From positions 1 through 50,222 of the forward strand of contig JAEMSV010000019.1 of assembly GCA_016462625.1 (NCBI GenBank): DNA of 50,222 bases, written 5' to 3'. A program made the position numbers and the translations under genes. The stretch comes from Solirubrobacteraceae bacterium (lineage in GTDB: Bacteria; Actinomycetota; Thermoleophilia; Solirubrobacterales; Solirubrobacteraceae). The notes under the pieces were generated by a model. That model saw only the letters and a program-made list of their open reading frames with translations. It was not told the origin of the DNA and did no database searches. Shown one piece after another: positions 25,409 to 32,649 of the stretch. Positions within the stretch are counted from its first letter, which is position 1. Every line of letters starts with the position of its first letter.

Positions 25409-27640
25409 GTGCGCGGGACCGATCTGACCGAGCGTGAGCGCGTCCTGCTGAGCGATCTGTACGCGATCGTCGAGGAGCACGCGGCCGAGTCGCTCGTGCC
25501 GATCGACCGCGCCCGGGTCGAGGCGGCCTTCGTCTTCGCCTGCGAGCACCACGCCGACCAGCGTCGCAAGTCCGGTGAGGACTTCATCACCCACCCGGTG
25601 GGCGTCGCGAAGATCTGCGCGGGCATGCGCCTCGACACCGAGACGCTCTGCGCGGCGCTCCTGCACGACACCGTCGAGGACACGACCGCGTCGCTGGAGG
25701 AGGTCCGCGACCAGTTCGGCGAGGAGATCGCGTCGCTCGTCGACGGCGTCACCAAGCTGACGGGGATCACGTTCCAGTCGCGCGACGAGGCGCAGGCCGA
25801 GAACTACCGCAAGATGATGGTCGCGATGGCCACGGACGTCCGGGTCATCCTCATCAAGCTGGCCGACCGCCTGCACAACATGCGCACGATCGGCGCGATG
25901 CCGAAGCAGAAGCAGATCGACAAGGCGAAGGAGACCTTGGAGATCTACGCGCCGATCGCGCACCGGCTCGGCATCCACGCGATCAAGTGGGAGCTCGAGG
26001 ACCTCGCGTTCGCGGCGCTGCACCCGCGCAAGTACCAGGAGATCAAGGGCCTGGTCAACCAGCAGCGCGAGGAGCGCGAGAGCTACGTCCAGAAGGCGGG
26101 CGACTATCTCCAGCGCGAGCTGCAGGCGCTGGGCATCGAGGCCGACATCTCAGGCCGCGCCAAGCACTTCTATTCCATCTACGCGAAGATGGCCAAGAAG
26201 GACCGTGAGTTCAACGAGATCTACGACCTCACGGCCATGCGGGTCATCGTCAACTCGGTGAAGGACTGCTACGGCGCGGTCGGCGTCATCCACTCGCTGT
26301 GGAAGCCGCTGCCCGGGCGGTTCAAGGACTTCATCGCGATGCCCAAGTTCAACATGTACCAGTCGTTGCACACGACGGTCATCGGGCCAGAGGGCCTCCC
26401 GCTGGAGATCCAGATCCGCACCCGCGAGATGCACGACATGGCCGAGTTCGGCGTCGCCGCGCACTGGATGTACAAGGTCGACCCGAACGCCGCGAACGGC
26501 AGCGACGACGGCAAGACCCAGTGGCTGCGCAACGTGCTCGACTGGCAGAAGGACGCCCAGGACCCGCGCGAGTTCATGGAGACGCTGAAGGTCGACCTGT
26601 TCGAGGACGACGTCTTCGTCTTCACGCCGAAGGGCGAGGTCAAGTCGCTCGCGGCCGGCGCGACCCCGCTGGACTTCGCCTACGAGGTCCACACGGAGAT
26701 CGGGCACCGCTGCGTCGGCGCGAAGGTCAACGGCAAGATCGTGCCGCTGCACTACGAGCTGAAGAGCGGCGACATCGTCGAGGTGCTGACGAGCAAGCGC
26801 GAACGCGGCCCGTCGCGCGACTGGCTGTCGCTGGTCAAGACCACACGGGCCCGCAACAAGATCAAGGCCTGGTTCAAGGCCGAGTCGCGCGACGACACCG
26901 AGCACGCCGGGCGCGAGCTCCTGCAGGAACATCTGCGCAAGGCGGGCCTGCCCGCCCAGAAGGTCGTGTCGTCGCCGCTGCTCGCCGACGTCATCCGCGA
27001 GATGGGCTTCAAGAAGGGCGAGGACTTCTACATCGCCCTGGGCGCCGCGAAGATCTCGCCGAAGGTCGTCGTCAACAAGGTCCTCCAGCGCCTGAAGGCG
27101 GGGGAGGCCGCCGATGAGGCCGAGACGGCGATCGAGCGCCTGGCCACCGGCCGCGACGACCGCCGCAAGCCGACCGCCGCGTCTTCGCAGATGGGCATCC
27201 GGGTGGAGGGCGTCGACGACGTCATGCTCAGGATCGCCAAGTGCTGCCGGCCGGTCCCGGGGGACGCGATCGTCGGCTACATCAGCCTCGGTCGGGGCAT
27301 CACGATCCACCGCGAGGACTGCACGAACGTGGAGGCGCTGCGCAAGGACCCGGAGCGCTTCGTCAACGTGAGCTGGGAGGGCGATTCGACCACCGCCTTC
27401 AAGGTCGAGCTGCAGATCGACGGCTATGACCGCCACCGGCTCCTCGAGGACCTGTCCCGGACGTTCTCAGAAGCGGGCGTCTCGATCGTCGAGGCCCGTT
27501 GCACCGTTCAGGATGCGATGGTGCAAAATAGGTTTGTGGTCGAGGTGGCGGACACCCAGACGCTGAAGGCGGTCGTGACCCGCCTGCGGAACATCGATTC
27601 GGTGTTCGACGCGTACCGGGTGACGCCGGGCGCTGCGTGA
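25409..27640 (+). CDS. rel: Bifunctional (p)ppGpp synthetase/hydrolase (Rel/SpoT)
   Basis: This is the stringent-response enzyme. The HD hydrolase domain shows His47/His48 and His86-Asp87 (ALLHDTVEDT). The synthetase domain shows GRAKHFYSIYAKM, EIYDLTAMRVIV and MYQSLHTTVIG. A TGS domain (VFVFTPKGEVKSLAAGATPL), a conserved Cys-containing region (AKCCRPVPGDAIVGY) and a C-terminal ACT domain follow. All catalytic signatures are intact. GTG 25409 is the first usual start in frame, but it lacks a Shine-Dalgarno, and the 89 bp after recJ have coding-like composition in this frame, so a rarer upstream start is possible. It overlaps the next gene by GTGA. Confidence 0.95.
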   Translation: MRGTDLTERERVLLSDLYAIVEEHAAESLVPIDRARVEAAFVFACEHHADQRRKSGEDFITHPVGVAKICAGMRLDTETLCAALLHDTVEDTTASLEEVRDQFGEEIASLVDGVTKLTGITFQSRDEAQAENYRKMMVAMATDVRVILIKLADRLHNMRTIGAMPKQKQIDKAKETLEIYAPIAHRLGIHAIKWELEDLAFAALHPRKYQEIKGLVNQQREERESYVQKAGDYLQRELQALGIEADISGRAKHFYSIYAKMAKKDREFNEIYDLTAMRVIVNSVKDCYGAVGVIHSLWKPLPGRFKDFIAMPKFNMYQSLHTTVIGPEGLPLEIQIRTREMHDMAEFGVAAHWMYKVDPNAANGSDDGKTQWLRNVLDWQKDAQDPREFMETLKVDLFEDDVFVFTPKGEVKSLAAGATPLDFAYEVHTEIGHRCVGAKVNGKIVPLHYELKSGDIVEVLTSKRERGPSRDWLSLVKTTRARNKIKAWFKAESRDDTEHAGRELLQEHLRKAGLPAQKVVSSPLLADVIREMGFKKGEDFYIALGAAKISPKVVVNKVLQRLKAGEAADEAETAIERLATGRDDRRKPTAASSQMGIRVEGVDDVMLRIAKCCRPVPGDAIVGYISLGRGITIHREDCTNVEALRKDPERFVNVSWEGDSTTAFKVELQIDGYDRHRLLEDLSRTFSEAGVSIVEARCTVQDAMVQNRFVVEVADTQTLKAVVTRLRNIDSVFDAYRVTPGAA

Positions 27641-27975
27641 CCTCACGACGGGCCATCTGGCCCGACATGACGATCGGTGGAGCGCTCCTCGTGCTCTCCG
27701 GGCTGTCGCTGAGCGACGTCGCCACGACGGCGGCGGTCGCGGTGGCCATCACGGTCTGGGCGCTGTTGCTGTTCGGCGTGCGCGGGACCTGGCGCTGGTG
27801 GAGCGTGCCGGCGGCCCTCGCCTGCGGGCTCGCGACGGTCGGCTGGTCGCTGGTGACGGGGCCGAACCCGTTGATCCTCGGGGTGGTGATCGTCGTCCAG
27901 GCGCTGGTCGGGGGGCGGATGACGTCGTCTGAGGGATGGAACAGCCTGCCGCGGTCGTCGGAGGCGGACCGATGA
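27637..27975 (+). CDS. Small membrane protein A, downstream of rel
   Basis: The 112-residue protein has three hydrophobic segments (about 10-27, 30-48, 55-90). Its C-terminal tail GWNSLPRSSEADR looks like a degenerate version of the tail on the next two proteins. The GTG start overlaps the rel stop, and its own stop overlaps the next start as ATGA. I do not recognise a family. Co-translation with rel suggests a membrane role linked to stress physiology, but that is inference only. Confidence 0.75.
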   Translation: MTSRRAIWPDMTIGGALLVLSGLSLSDVATTAAVAVAITVWALLLFGVRGTWRWWSVPAALACGLATVGWSLVTGPNPLILGVVIVVQALVGGRMTSSEGWNSLPRSSEADR

Positions 27976-28349
27976 CCCGCAGGCGCGGAGAGCCGGCCCT
28001 GTCCCTCGTGACGGCGCTCGCCTTCCTCACACTGGTCCCCATGCCGCAGCCCTACGCAGCGGTCGGATGCGGCGTCGTGCTGTTCGTGTCCTTCGCCGTC
28101 GGCTGGACACTGGCGGGCGAGTACGGGGTGTGGGTTCTGCCCCTGGCGGCTGTTCCTGCCTGGTCCGCAGCGACGCTGTCGGCGGACGACGCGCTCGGCG
28201 TCGGATCCGGAGCGCTGGCGTTCGCAGGACTCTTCCTCGCCGTCGCCGCGTGGTTCGCAGTGGCGCCACACCTCCGGGTCCCCGCGTGGGCTCCTCGCCT
28301 GTGGGACCGCCTGCCGGGCCCGTCGAAGAACCCCGCCGACTACCGATGA
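27972..28349 (+). CDS. Small membrane protein B with LWDRLPGPSK tail
   Basis: The 125-residue protein has about four hydrophobic segments (11-25, 29-47, 50-65, 75-96) and ends in LWDRLPGPSKNPADYR, almost identical to the end of the following gene. The start is the ATG at 27972, overlapping the previous stop by ATGA; an ATG at 27936 is also in frame. The stop overlaps the next ATG (28346). Function unknown. Confidence 0.75.
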   Translation: MTRRRGEPALSLVTALAFLTLVPMPQPYAAVGCGVVLFVSFAVGWTLAGEYGVWVLPLAAVPAWSAATLSADDALGVGSGALAFAGLFLAVAAWFAVAPHLRVPAWAPRLWDRLPGPSKNPADYR

Positions 28350-28735
28350 CGGCCGCGCGGTCCTGGGCAGCGAACGTCTGGTCGGCCGACCGCGCTGCCG
28401 TGCTGGTGGTCGGGCTTGCCGCTGTCGTCATCGCCGTGGGCGTGGTGTCGAATCTGGTGGGTGTCGTGGTGGGCGGCGTCGCCGTCGCCGGGTGGACCGC
28501 GTGGGTGGCGGATGCTCGTCCGGTCCGGACCCGGCGGTCGATCGCACCCCCGATCCTGATCGGCGCGGGCTTCTCGGTGGCGGCCTTGGCCGTGGAGGCC
28601 AACGTCGCGAAGGTGGCCGCCTACGTCGGCGGCGCTGCTATCGCGGGGACCTTGTTGAGCAGCGGTCTGGTTCGGACCGAAGGCCTGTGGGATCGCCTGC
28701 CGGGGCCCTCGAAGGACCCGGCCGACTACCGCTAG
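28346..28735 (+). CDS. Small membrane protein C with LWDRLPGPSK tail
   Basis: The 129-residue protein has hydrophobic segments near 17-34, 35-52, 66-82 and 86-108 and ends in LWDRLPGPSKDPADYR. Only one residue of that 16-residue tail differs from protein B, while the membrane parts are much less alike, so the tail is under selection. It is last in the recJ/rel/A/B/C run and shares CTAG with the convergent SHOCT gene. Function unknown. Confidence 0.75.
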   Translation: MTAARSWAANVWSADRAAVLVVGLAAVVIAVGVVSNLVGVVVGGVAVAGWTAWVADARPVRTRRSIAPPILIGAGFSVAALAVEANVAKVAAYVGGAAIAGTLLSSGLVRTEGLWDRLPGPSKDPADYR

Positions 28736-29331
28736 CCGCCGCCGAGGACCCGAGCCTTCTGGGCTGCGAACTCCTCGTCGGTGAGCACGCCCTGGTCGCG
28801 CAGCGCCGTGAGGCGCTCGAGCGCATCGAGCATGGAGTCACCCGCGGGCGCAGCGGCGGGAGCCACCGGCAGCGGCGCGCCGCCGACCATCGCCTGGAGG
28901 TCGATGCCCTGCGCCTTCAGCATCGCGGCGACCTCCGGCGGAATGTGATCGCCCCCGGACATGTCGACCTGCACGGTGGAACTCTCGAAGACCACGGGCG
29001 ACTTGATCCGCAGGCCGTTGGGGTTGTTCTGCGAGTCCGGGGCGTCGTCCCATTCGATCCGCAGCTTCTCGGGGCTGTCGCGGGACACCGTCACCGGCAG
29101 GACCGCGCCGACGTGCGGCATCTTCTTGGGCTTGACCTGACAGCCGTACTTGACCTCGTACGGCGGCTGTCCGGGGACCTCGACGCGGAGGCGGAAGCGG
29201 ACGTGGATCCGCGCGGAGAAGTCGATGTCGATGGTCGCCGAGTCGTGGTTCGGGCGCGGGTCGGACATCTCCACGACCGTCGCCTGCGCGGCGATCCCGT
29301 CCTTGATCTTCGGCTGGCGGAAGAGGCCCAC
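28732..29331 (-). CDS. SHOCT-domain protein with N-terminal beta-rich region
   Basis: The 199-residue protein has an N-terminal beta-rich part (QATVVEMSDPRPNHDSATID, then RIHVRFRLRVEVPGQPPYEV) and the segment AMLKAQGIDLQAMVGG. A C-terminal SHOCT motif follows (LERLTALRDQGVLTDEEFAA, then QKARVLGGG). SHOCT is a short helical motif at protein ends, often linked to oligomerisation. The GTG at 29331 is the likely start, 5 bp after the stop of the paralogous gene upstream. No signal peptide or membrane helix is seen. Function unknown. Confidence 0.75.
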   Translation of the reverse strand: MGLFRQPKIKDGIAAQATVVEMSDPRPNHDSATIDIDFSARIHVRFRLRVEVPGQPPYEVKYGCQVKPKKMPHVGAVLPVTVSRDSPEKLRIEWDDAPDSQNNPNGLRIKSPVVFESSTVQVDMSGGDHIPPEVAAMLKAQGIDLQAMVGGAPLPVAPAAAPAGDSMLDALERLTALRDQGVLTDEEFAAQKARVLGGG

Positions 29332-29336
29332 GGCGA

Positions 29337-29849
29337 TTACGCGCCGCCGAGGATCCGGGCCTTCTGGGCCTCGAACTCGGCCGGTGTCAGCGCGCCGGCG
29401 TCGCGGAGCTTCGCCAGCCGCTCGAGCGACTCGACGACGTCGTCGACGCCCGGGTCGTTTGCGGCAGGAACGGCGCTCGCGCCTGCACCGGCGCCCGGCA
29501 CCGGCGTGAATGCCGCGGCGGGCGCGTCGATGCCCATCGAGTCGAGCATCCCGAGCATGTTCTGCCGGTACTTCTCGGCGACGGCCGGGTCCATCGGCTG
29601 GCCCATCTGGATGGTCGCGCCGCCCGTCATCGCGGAGATGTCGATGCCCTGCGACTTCAGCATGTCCATCACTGCGTCGACCGCCTGCGGGTTGTCCGAG
29701 ACATCGACGGTCTGGCTGGTGACGTGCACCTGCGGCGAAGGCGTTGAGCTGACGACCGGTGTGGGGGTGAGCGGCGGGTCGCCCGCGCCGGGAATCCCGA
29801 TGCCCTCGTCGTCGTCGTTTCCGCGGCCGAACAGCTTCCCGAGTCCCAT
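29337..29849 (-). CDS. SHOCT-domain protein, paralogue of the next gene
   Basis: The 170-residue protein starts MGLGKLFGRGNDDDEG, has a proline- and threonine-rich middle, then DMLKSQGIDISAMTGG, which is clearly related to the same segment of the neighbour. It ends with a SHOCT motif (LERLAKLRDAGALTPAEFEA, then QKARILGGA). The start at 29849 was preferred over 29885 because the latter adds residues of non-coding character. It is 36 bp downstream of the GMC dehydrogenase on the same strand and may be in that transcript. Function unknown. Confidence 0.75.
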   Translation of the reverse strand: MGLGKLFGRGNDDDEGIGIPGAGDPPLTPTPVVSSTPSPQVHVTSQTVDVSDNPQAVDAVMDMLKSQGIDISAMTGGATIQMGQPMDPAVAEKYRQNMLGMLDSMGIDAPAAAFTPVPGAGAGASAVPAANDPGVDDVVESLERLAKLRDAGALTPAEFEAQKARILGGA

Positions 29850-29885
29850 GGACCCCAGCGAACCATGCCCGGCCGCGGTGTGCAA

Positions 29886-31661
29886 CTACGCGGGTGCCAG
29901 CAGCCCGTCCGTCACCCGCGCGTCCGTCGAGACCACCGGTGACTCCGAGGTGACCCACGGCTCCCCGTCGAAGTGCTTCTCGAAGATGTTCTCCGAGGTC
30001 CGGGTCGCAAGAGCCTGGGCGGTGAGGGTCGGGTTCGGCCCGCCGAGCGAGTTCGCCAGCGCGGAGTTGTCCGCGATGTACAGACCCTTCACTGCGCGCG
30101 CCTCACCCGTCTCATCGAGCACGGACGTCGCGGGGTCTGCGCCCATCCGCATCGAGGACTGCGTGTGCAGGATCAGCGGCGCCCAGTCGATCCGGTAGAC
30201 CTTCTTCGCGCCGGCCCCGCGCAGGATCTCCGCGGCTCGGTTCGCGAGGAAGTTCCGGCGTGCCACCGTCTTCGCGGTGCGCCGGGTGAAGTCCAGCTCC
30301 ACGCGTGCCGCCCGCCCGTGCTCGTCGACGGGGAACAGCTGGGACAGCGAGACGCGGTTGTCCGGCTCCACGTCGTCGCCGGTCAGCACCAGGATGCTGA
30401 GGAGGCGGTCGGCGCCGTTCTTCATGGCGTCCAGGAGCTCCGGGCCGCCCAAGCGCCCGGATGGCCCGTCCCAGGCGCCGCGCGTGGACCGGCCGAGGTC
30501 GTAGATCCCCCGGATGCCGCTGCCGCTGAAGCTCATGCTGAACGCCTGCAGGGCGGGAGGGAGGCCGACCTGCTCCAGCCCCCCGTACCCGGGGAAGTCC
30601 GCACGGGCCGAGGACGCCGCCCCACGCGTCGCACCGGTGTCGTCGTCGAACAGCCCGACCACCCAGTCCAGGTAGTGGTCGGTCAGCCCACGCCCGACCC
30701 AGTCGTTCGGGTTCGGCAGGCCGCTGTTCAGCCACAGCCGCGGTGAGTCGATGCACCCGGCCGCGAGCACGACGACCTTCGCGTCCTCACGGCGCACGTC
30801 GCGGTCGTCGTTGACGCGGTACGTCACGCCGGTCGCGACGGTCTCGCCGCCGCGCGACTCCGTGTGGATCTGCGTCACGTACGCATCCGTGACGAGCGTC
30901 GCCCGCTTGCCGCCGGGCGCCCACGCGTCGGCGGTCACCGCCATCGGGACGTAGCTGTTGTCGGTCGAGCGCTTCGCGAACAGGTTCCGCGGCGCATCGA
31001 CCGGGTTCATGCATCCCTGCGCGCAGTAGCCGCAGAAGGTGCAGCCGAACGCCTCGGGATGGCGCAGCCGCTCGCGGTCATCGGTCCGGCCGGCGGTCCC
31101 GCCGGGCTGGAGGATCGCGTTCTCCTGCGGGCGGAACGCCGCGCCGGTCGCGTCCTTCCGGGTCTGGACGGGCAGACCGAGCGATTCGCAGCCGTCGAAG
31201 AAGACCCGCTCCTTGGTACCCATCGCCGCGGTCTGCACGGGCAGCGTCGCCTCGACCCACTCGTAGTAGGGGATGAGCTCCTCGTAGCCGAACGGGAAGG
31301 AATACTGCGTGTCGTACGCGGCGCGGTCGGCACCGTCGTAGCCGGCGAATGCGCCGGGGAAGGCCCGCGGGCTGTTGCCGTAGTAGTGCAGCGTGGTGCC
31401 GCCGACTCCCGACGCCTGCCAGATGTACGAGTTCTGCGGCTGCTCCCGGCTCCACGGCGGCCGGTCCCGATTGCCGGGGCCGATGCGCAGGAACCCGGTG
31501 GCCGGATTGAACGCGTCATCCTCGAAGTGGGTCCACTGCTCGCGCGGCTTGTCGTGCGCGGAGCCGCCCTCGAGCAGCAGGACGTCGAGCCCGCGGGCCG
31601 CGAGTTCCTTGGCGACGACGGGCCCGCCTCCGCCCGCGCCGATGACGATCACGTCGCGCAT
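29886..31661 (-). CDS. GMC-family FAD dehydrogenase with four-Cys motif (copy 1)
   Basis: The 591-residue protein has the N-terminal FAD motif VIGAGGGGPVVAKELAARG with LLEGG at 29-33, GVGGTT (86-91), and the GMC C-terminal segment LYIADNSALANSLGGPNPTLT. A cluster Cys207-x2-Cys210-x2-Cys213-x3-Cys217 (CTFCGYCAQGC) resembles an iron-sulfur ligand set, as in the Fe-S GMC dehydrogenases for glucose, fructose and gluconate. It lacks its own signal peptide, but the preceding gene encodes a Tat-signal partner, so piggyback export is likely. Start TGATG-overlaps that gene. Substrate unknown. It is a close paralogue, equal in length, of the gene at 32650-34425. Confidence 0.87.
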   Translation of the reverse strand: MRDVIVIGAGGGGPVVAKELAARGLDVLLLEGGSAHDKPREQWTHFEDDAFNPATGFLRIGPGNRDRPPWSREQPQNSYIWQASGVGGTTLHYYGNSPRAFPGAFAGYDGADRAAYDTQYSFPFGYEELIPYYEWVEATLPVQTAAMGTKERVFFDGCESLGLPVQTRKDATGAAFRPQENAILQPGGTAGRTDDRERLRHPEAFGCTFCGYCAQGCMNPVDAPRNLFAKRSTDNSYVPMAVTADAWAPGGKRATLVTDAYVTQIHTESRGGETVATGVTYRVNDDRDVRREDAKVVVLAAGCIDSPRLWLNSGLPNPNDWVGRGLTDHYLDWVVGLFDDDTGATRGAASSARADFPGYGGLEQVGLPPALQAFSMSFSGSGIRGIYDLGRSTRGAWDGPSGRLGGPELLDAMKNGADRLLSILVLTGDDVEPDNRVSLSQLFPVDEHGRAARVELDFTRRTAKTVARRNFLANRAAEILRGAGAKKVYRIDWAPLILHTQSSMRMGADPATSVLDETGEARAVKGLYIADNSALANSLGGPNPTLTAQALATRTSENIFEKHFDGEPWVTSESPVVSTDARVTDGLLAPA

Positions 31662-32563
31662 CACGCCTCCACCTCCGTGCGGTCCTGGTAGTAACCCAGC
31701 AGGTCGGCATGCCCGTCGGGCGGCTCGGTGCGCCCGATCAGGTATCCGGTCTGGTCCCAGCCGATCGGCCGGCCGCTGAGCCGCTTCGTCGCCGGGTCGT
31801 AGGTGGACTGCTCGCTCCACATGCCGTCGGCCGACAGCGCGAGCGCGGCCATCGCGAGGTACTTGATGAGCCCGTCGAGCGCGTCGACGAGCCAGCCGTC
31901 CAGCGCGCCGGAGCGCCGGAGCAGCGTCACGATCTTCGGGGTGTCGCCCTCGAAGTCGCGGAACACGCGGCCCTTCTCGTTGTACGAGAGCTTCGCGAAC
32001 GGGGCGACGCCGCCCGACCGCCAGAGGACCGCTGGGGTGAGGATCGTCGCCGTGACGTTGAGCAGGAGCGCGATGACGATCGACGCCGGGATCGTCTCGT
32101 CGTTCGTCAGCACGATCTCCAGCGCGCGGTCGAACCGCTGTGCGTCGGCCAGGCCGAGGCGCCGCAGGTCCGGAGGCAGCGGCGCGGGCACGTTGCCGAG
32201 CACGCGGGTACTCGTCACGAGCGTCGGGATCCAGACCCGATCGGGCACCGGGAGGTAGCCGTCGATCGTCTTCATCAGGAACGGGCCGCACCCCGCCGCC
32301 ACGCCGCCGGGCTCCGGCCGCCACAGGTGCTGGCGGCGGGAGAACCGGTCGTCGCCGGGGAGGGAGAAGGCGGCGAGCGCGTCGTGGGTCTCGGCGGAGA
32401 CCCGCCGCAGCTGCGGGCGCAGCCAGCGGATCAGCGCCTCGACGGCGTCGCCCGTCGGGTTTGCCCGGGCTGCATCGAGTAGCCCGGGCGGCGCGCTGAG
32501 TGCCAGCCCCAGGACACCCGCGCGGGCAAGGAACGTCCGGCGATCCACGGTCGTCGAGTCCAC
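31661..32563 (-). CDS. Tat-signal partner subunit of the GMC dehydrogenase (copy 1)
   Basis: The 300-residue protein begins with a twin-arginine signal (DRRTFLARAGVLGLAL, about 7-22, then an Ala-rich cleavage region). The mature part is mainly helical. Its position resembles gluconate-2-dehydrogenase subunit 3, the small Tat-carrying subunit of Fe-S GMC dehydrogenases, although I see no strong direct motif. The GTG start lies 5 nt after a GAGGGGG Shine-Dalgarno, part of which is inside a perfect hairpin (32571-32595). Its paralogue is at 34425-35321. Confidence 0.82.
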   Translation of the reverse strand: MDSTTVDRRTFLARAGVLGLALSAPPGLLDAARANPTGDAVEALIRWLRPQLRRVSAETHDALAAFSLPGDDRFSRRQHLWRPEPGGVAAGCGPFLMKTIDGYLPVPDRVWIPTLVTSTRVLGNVPAPLPPDLRRLGLADAQRFDRALEIVLTNDETIPASIVIALLLNVTATILTPAVLWRSGGVAPFAKLSYNEKGRVFRDFEGDTPKIVTLLRRSGALDGWLVDALDGLIKYLAMAALALSADGMWSEQSTYDPATKRLSGRPIGWDQTGYLIGRTEPPDGHADLLGYYQDRTEVEA

Positions 32564-32570
32564 AGCTTCC

Positions 32571-32595
32571 CCCTCGTCGTTCTAGACGACGAGGG
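32571..32595 (-). promoter_or_regulatory. Perfect hairpin covering the ribosome binding site of copy 1
   Basis: CCCTCGTCGT - TCTAG - ACGACGAGGG is a 10-bp perfect stem with a 5-nt loop, between the two dehydrogenase modules. On the minus strand the arm nearest the gene includes GAGGG of the Shine-Dalgarno for the GTG at 32563. It could block translation of copy 1, be a protein site, or end transcription of copy 2; there is no T-run, so simple termination is less likely. Confidence 0.5.
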
Positions 32596-32649
32596 CTCTA
32601 CCCCGCGAACGGGCCGCGAAACGCAGATGCTGAACGTTCGGTCAGTTCG

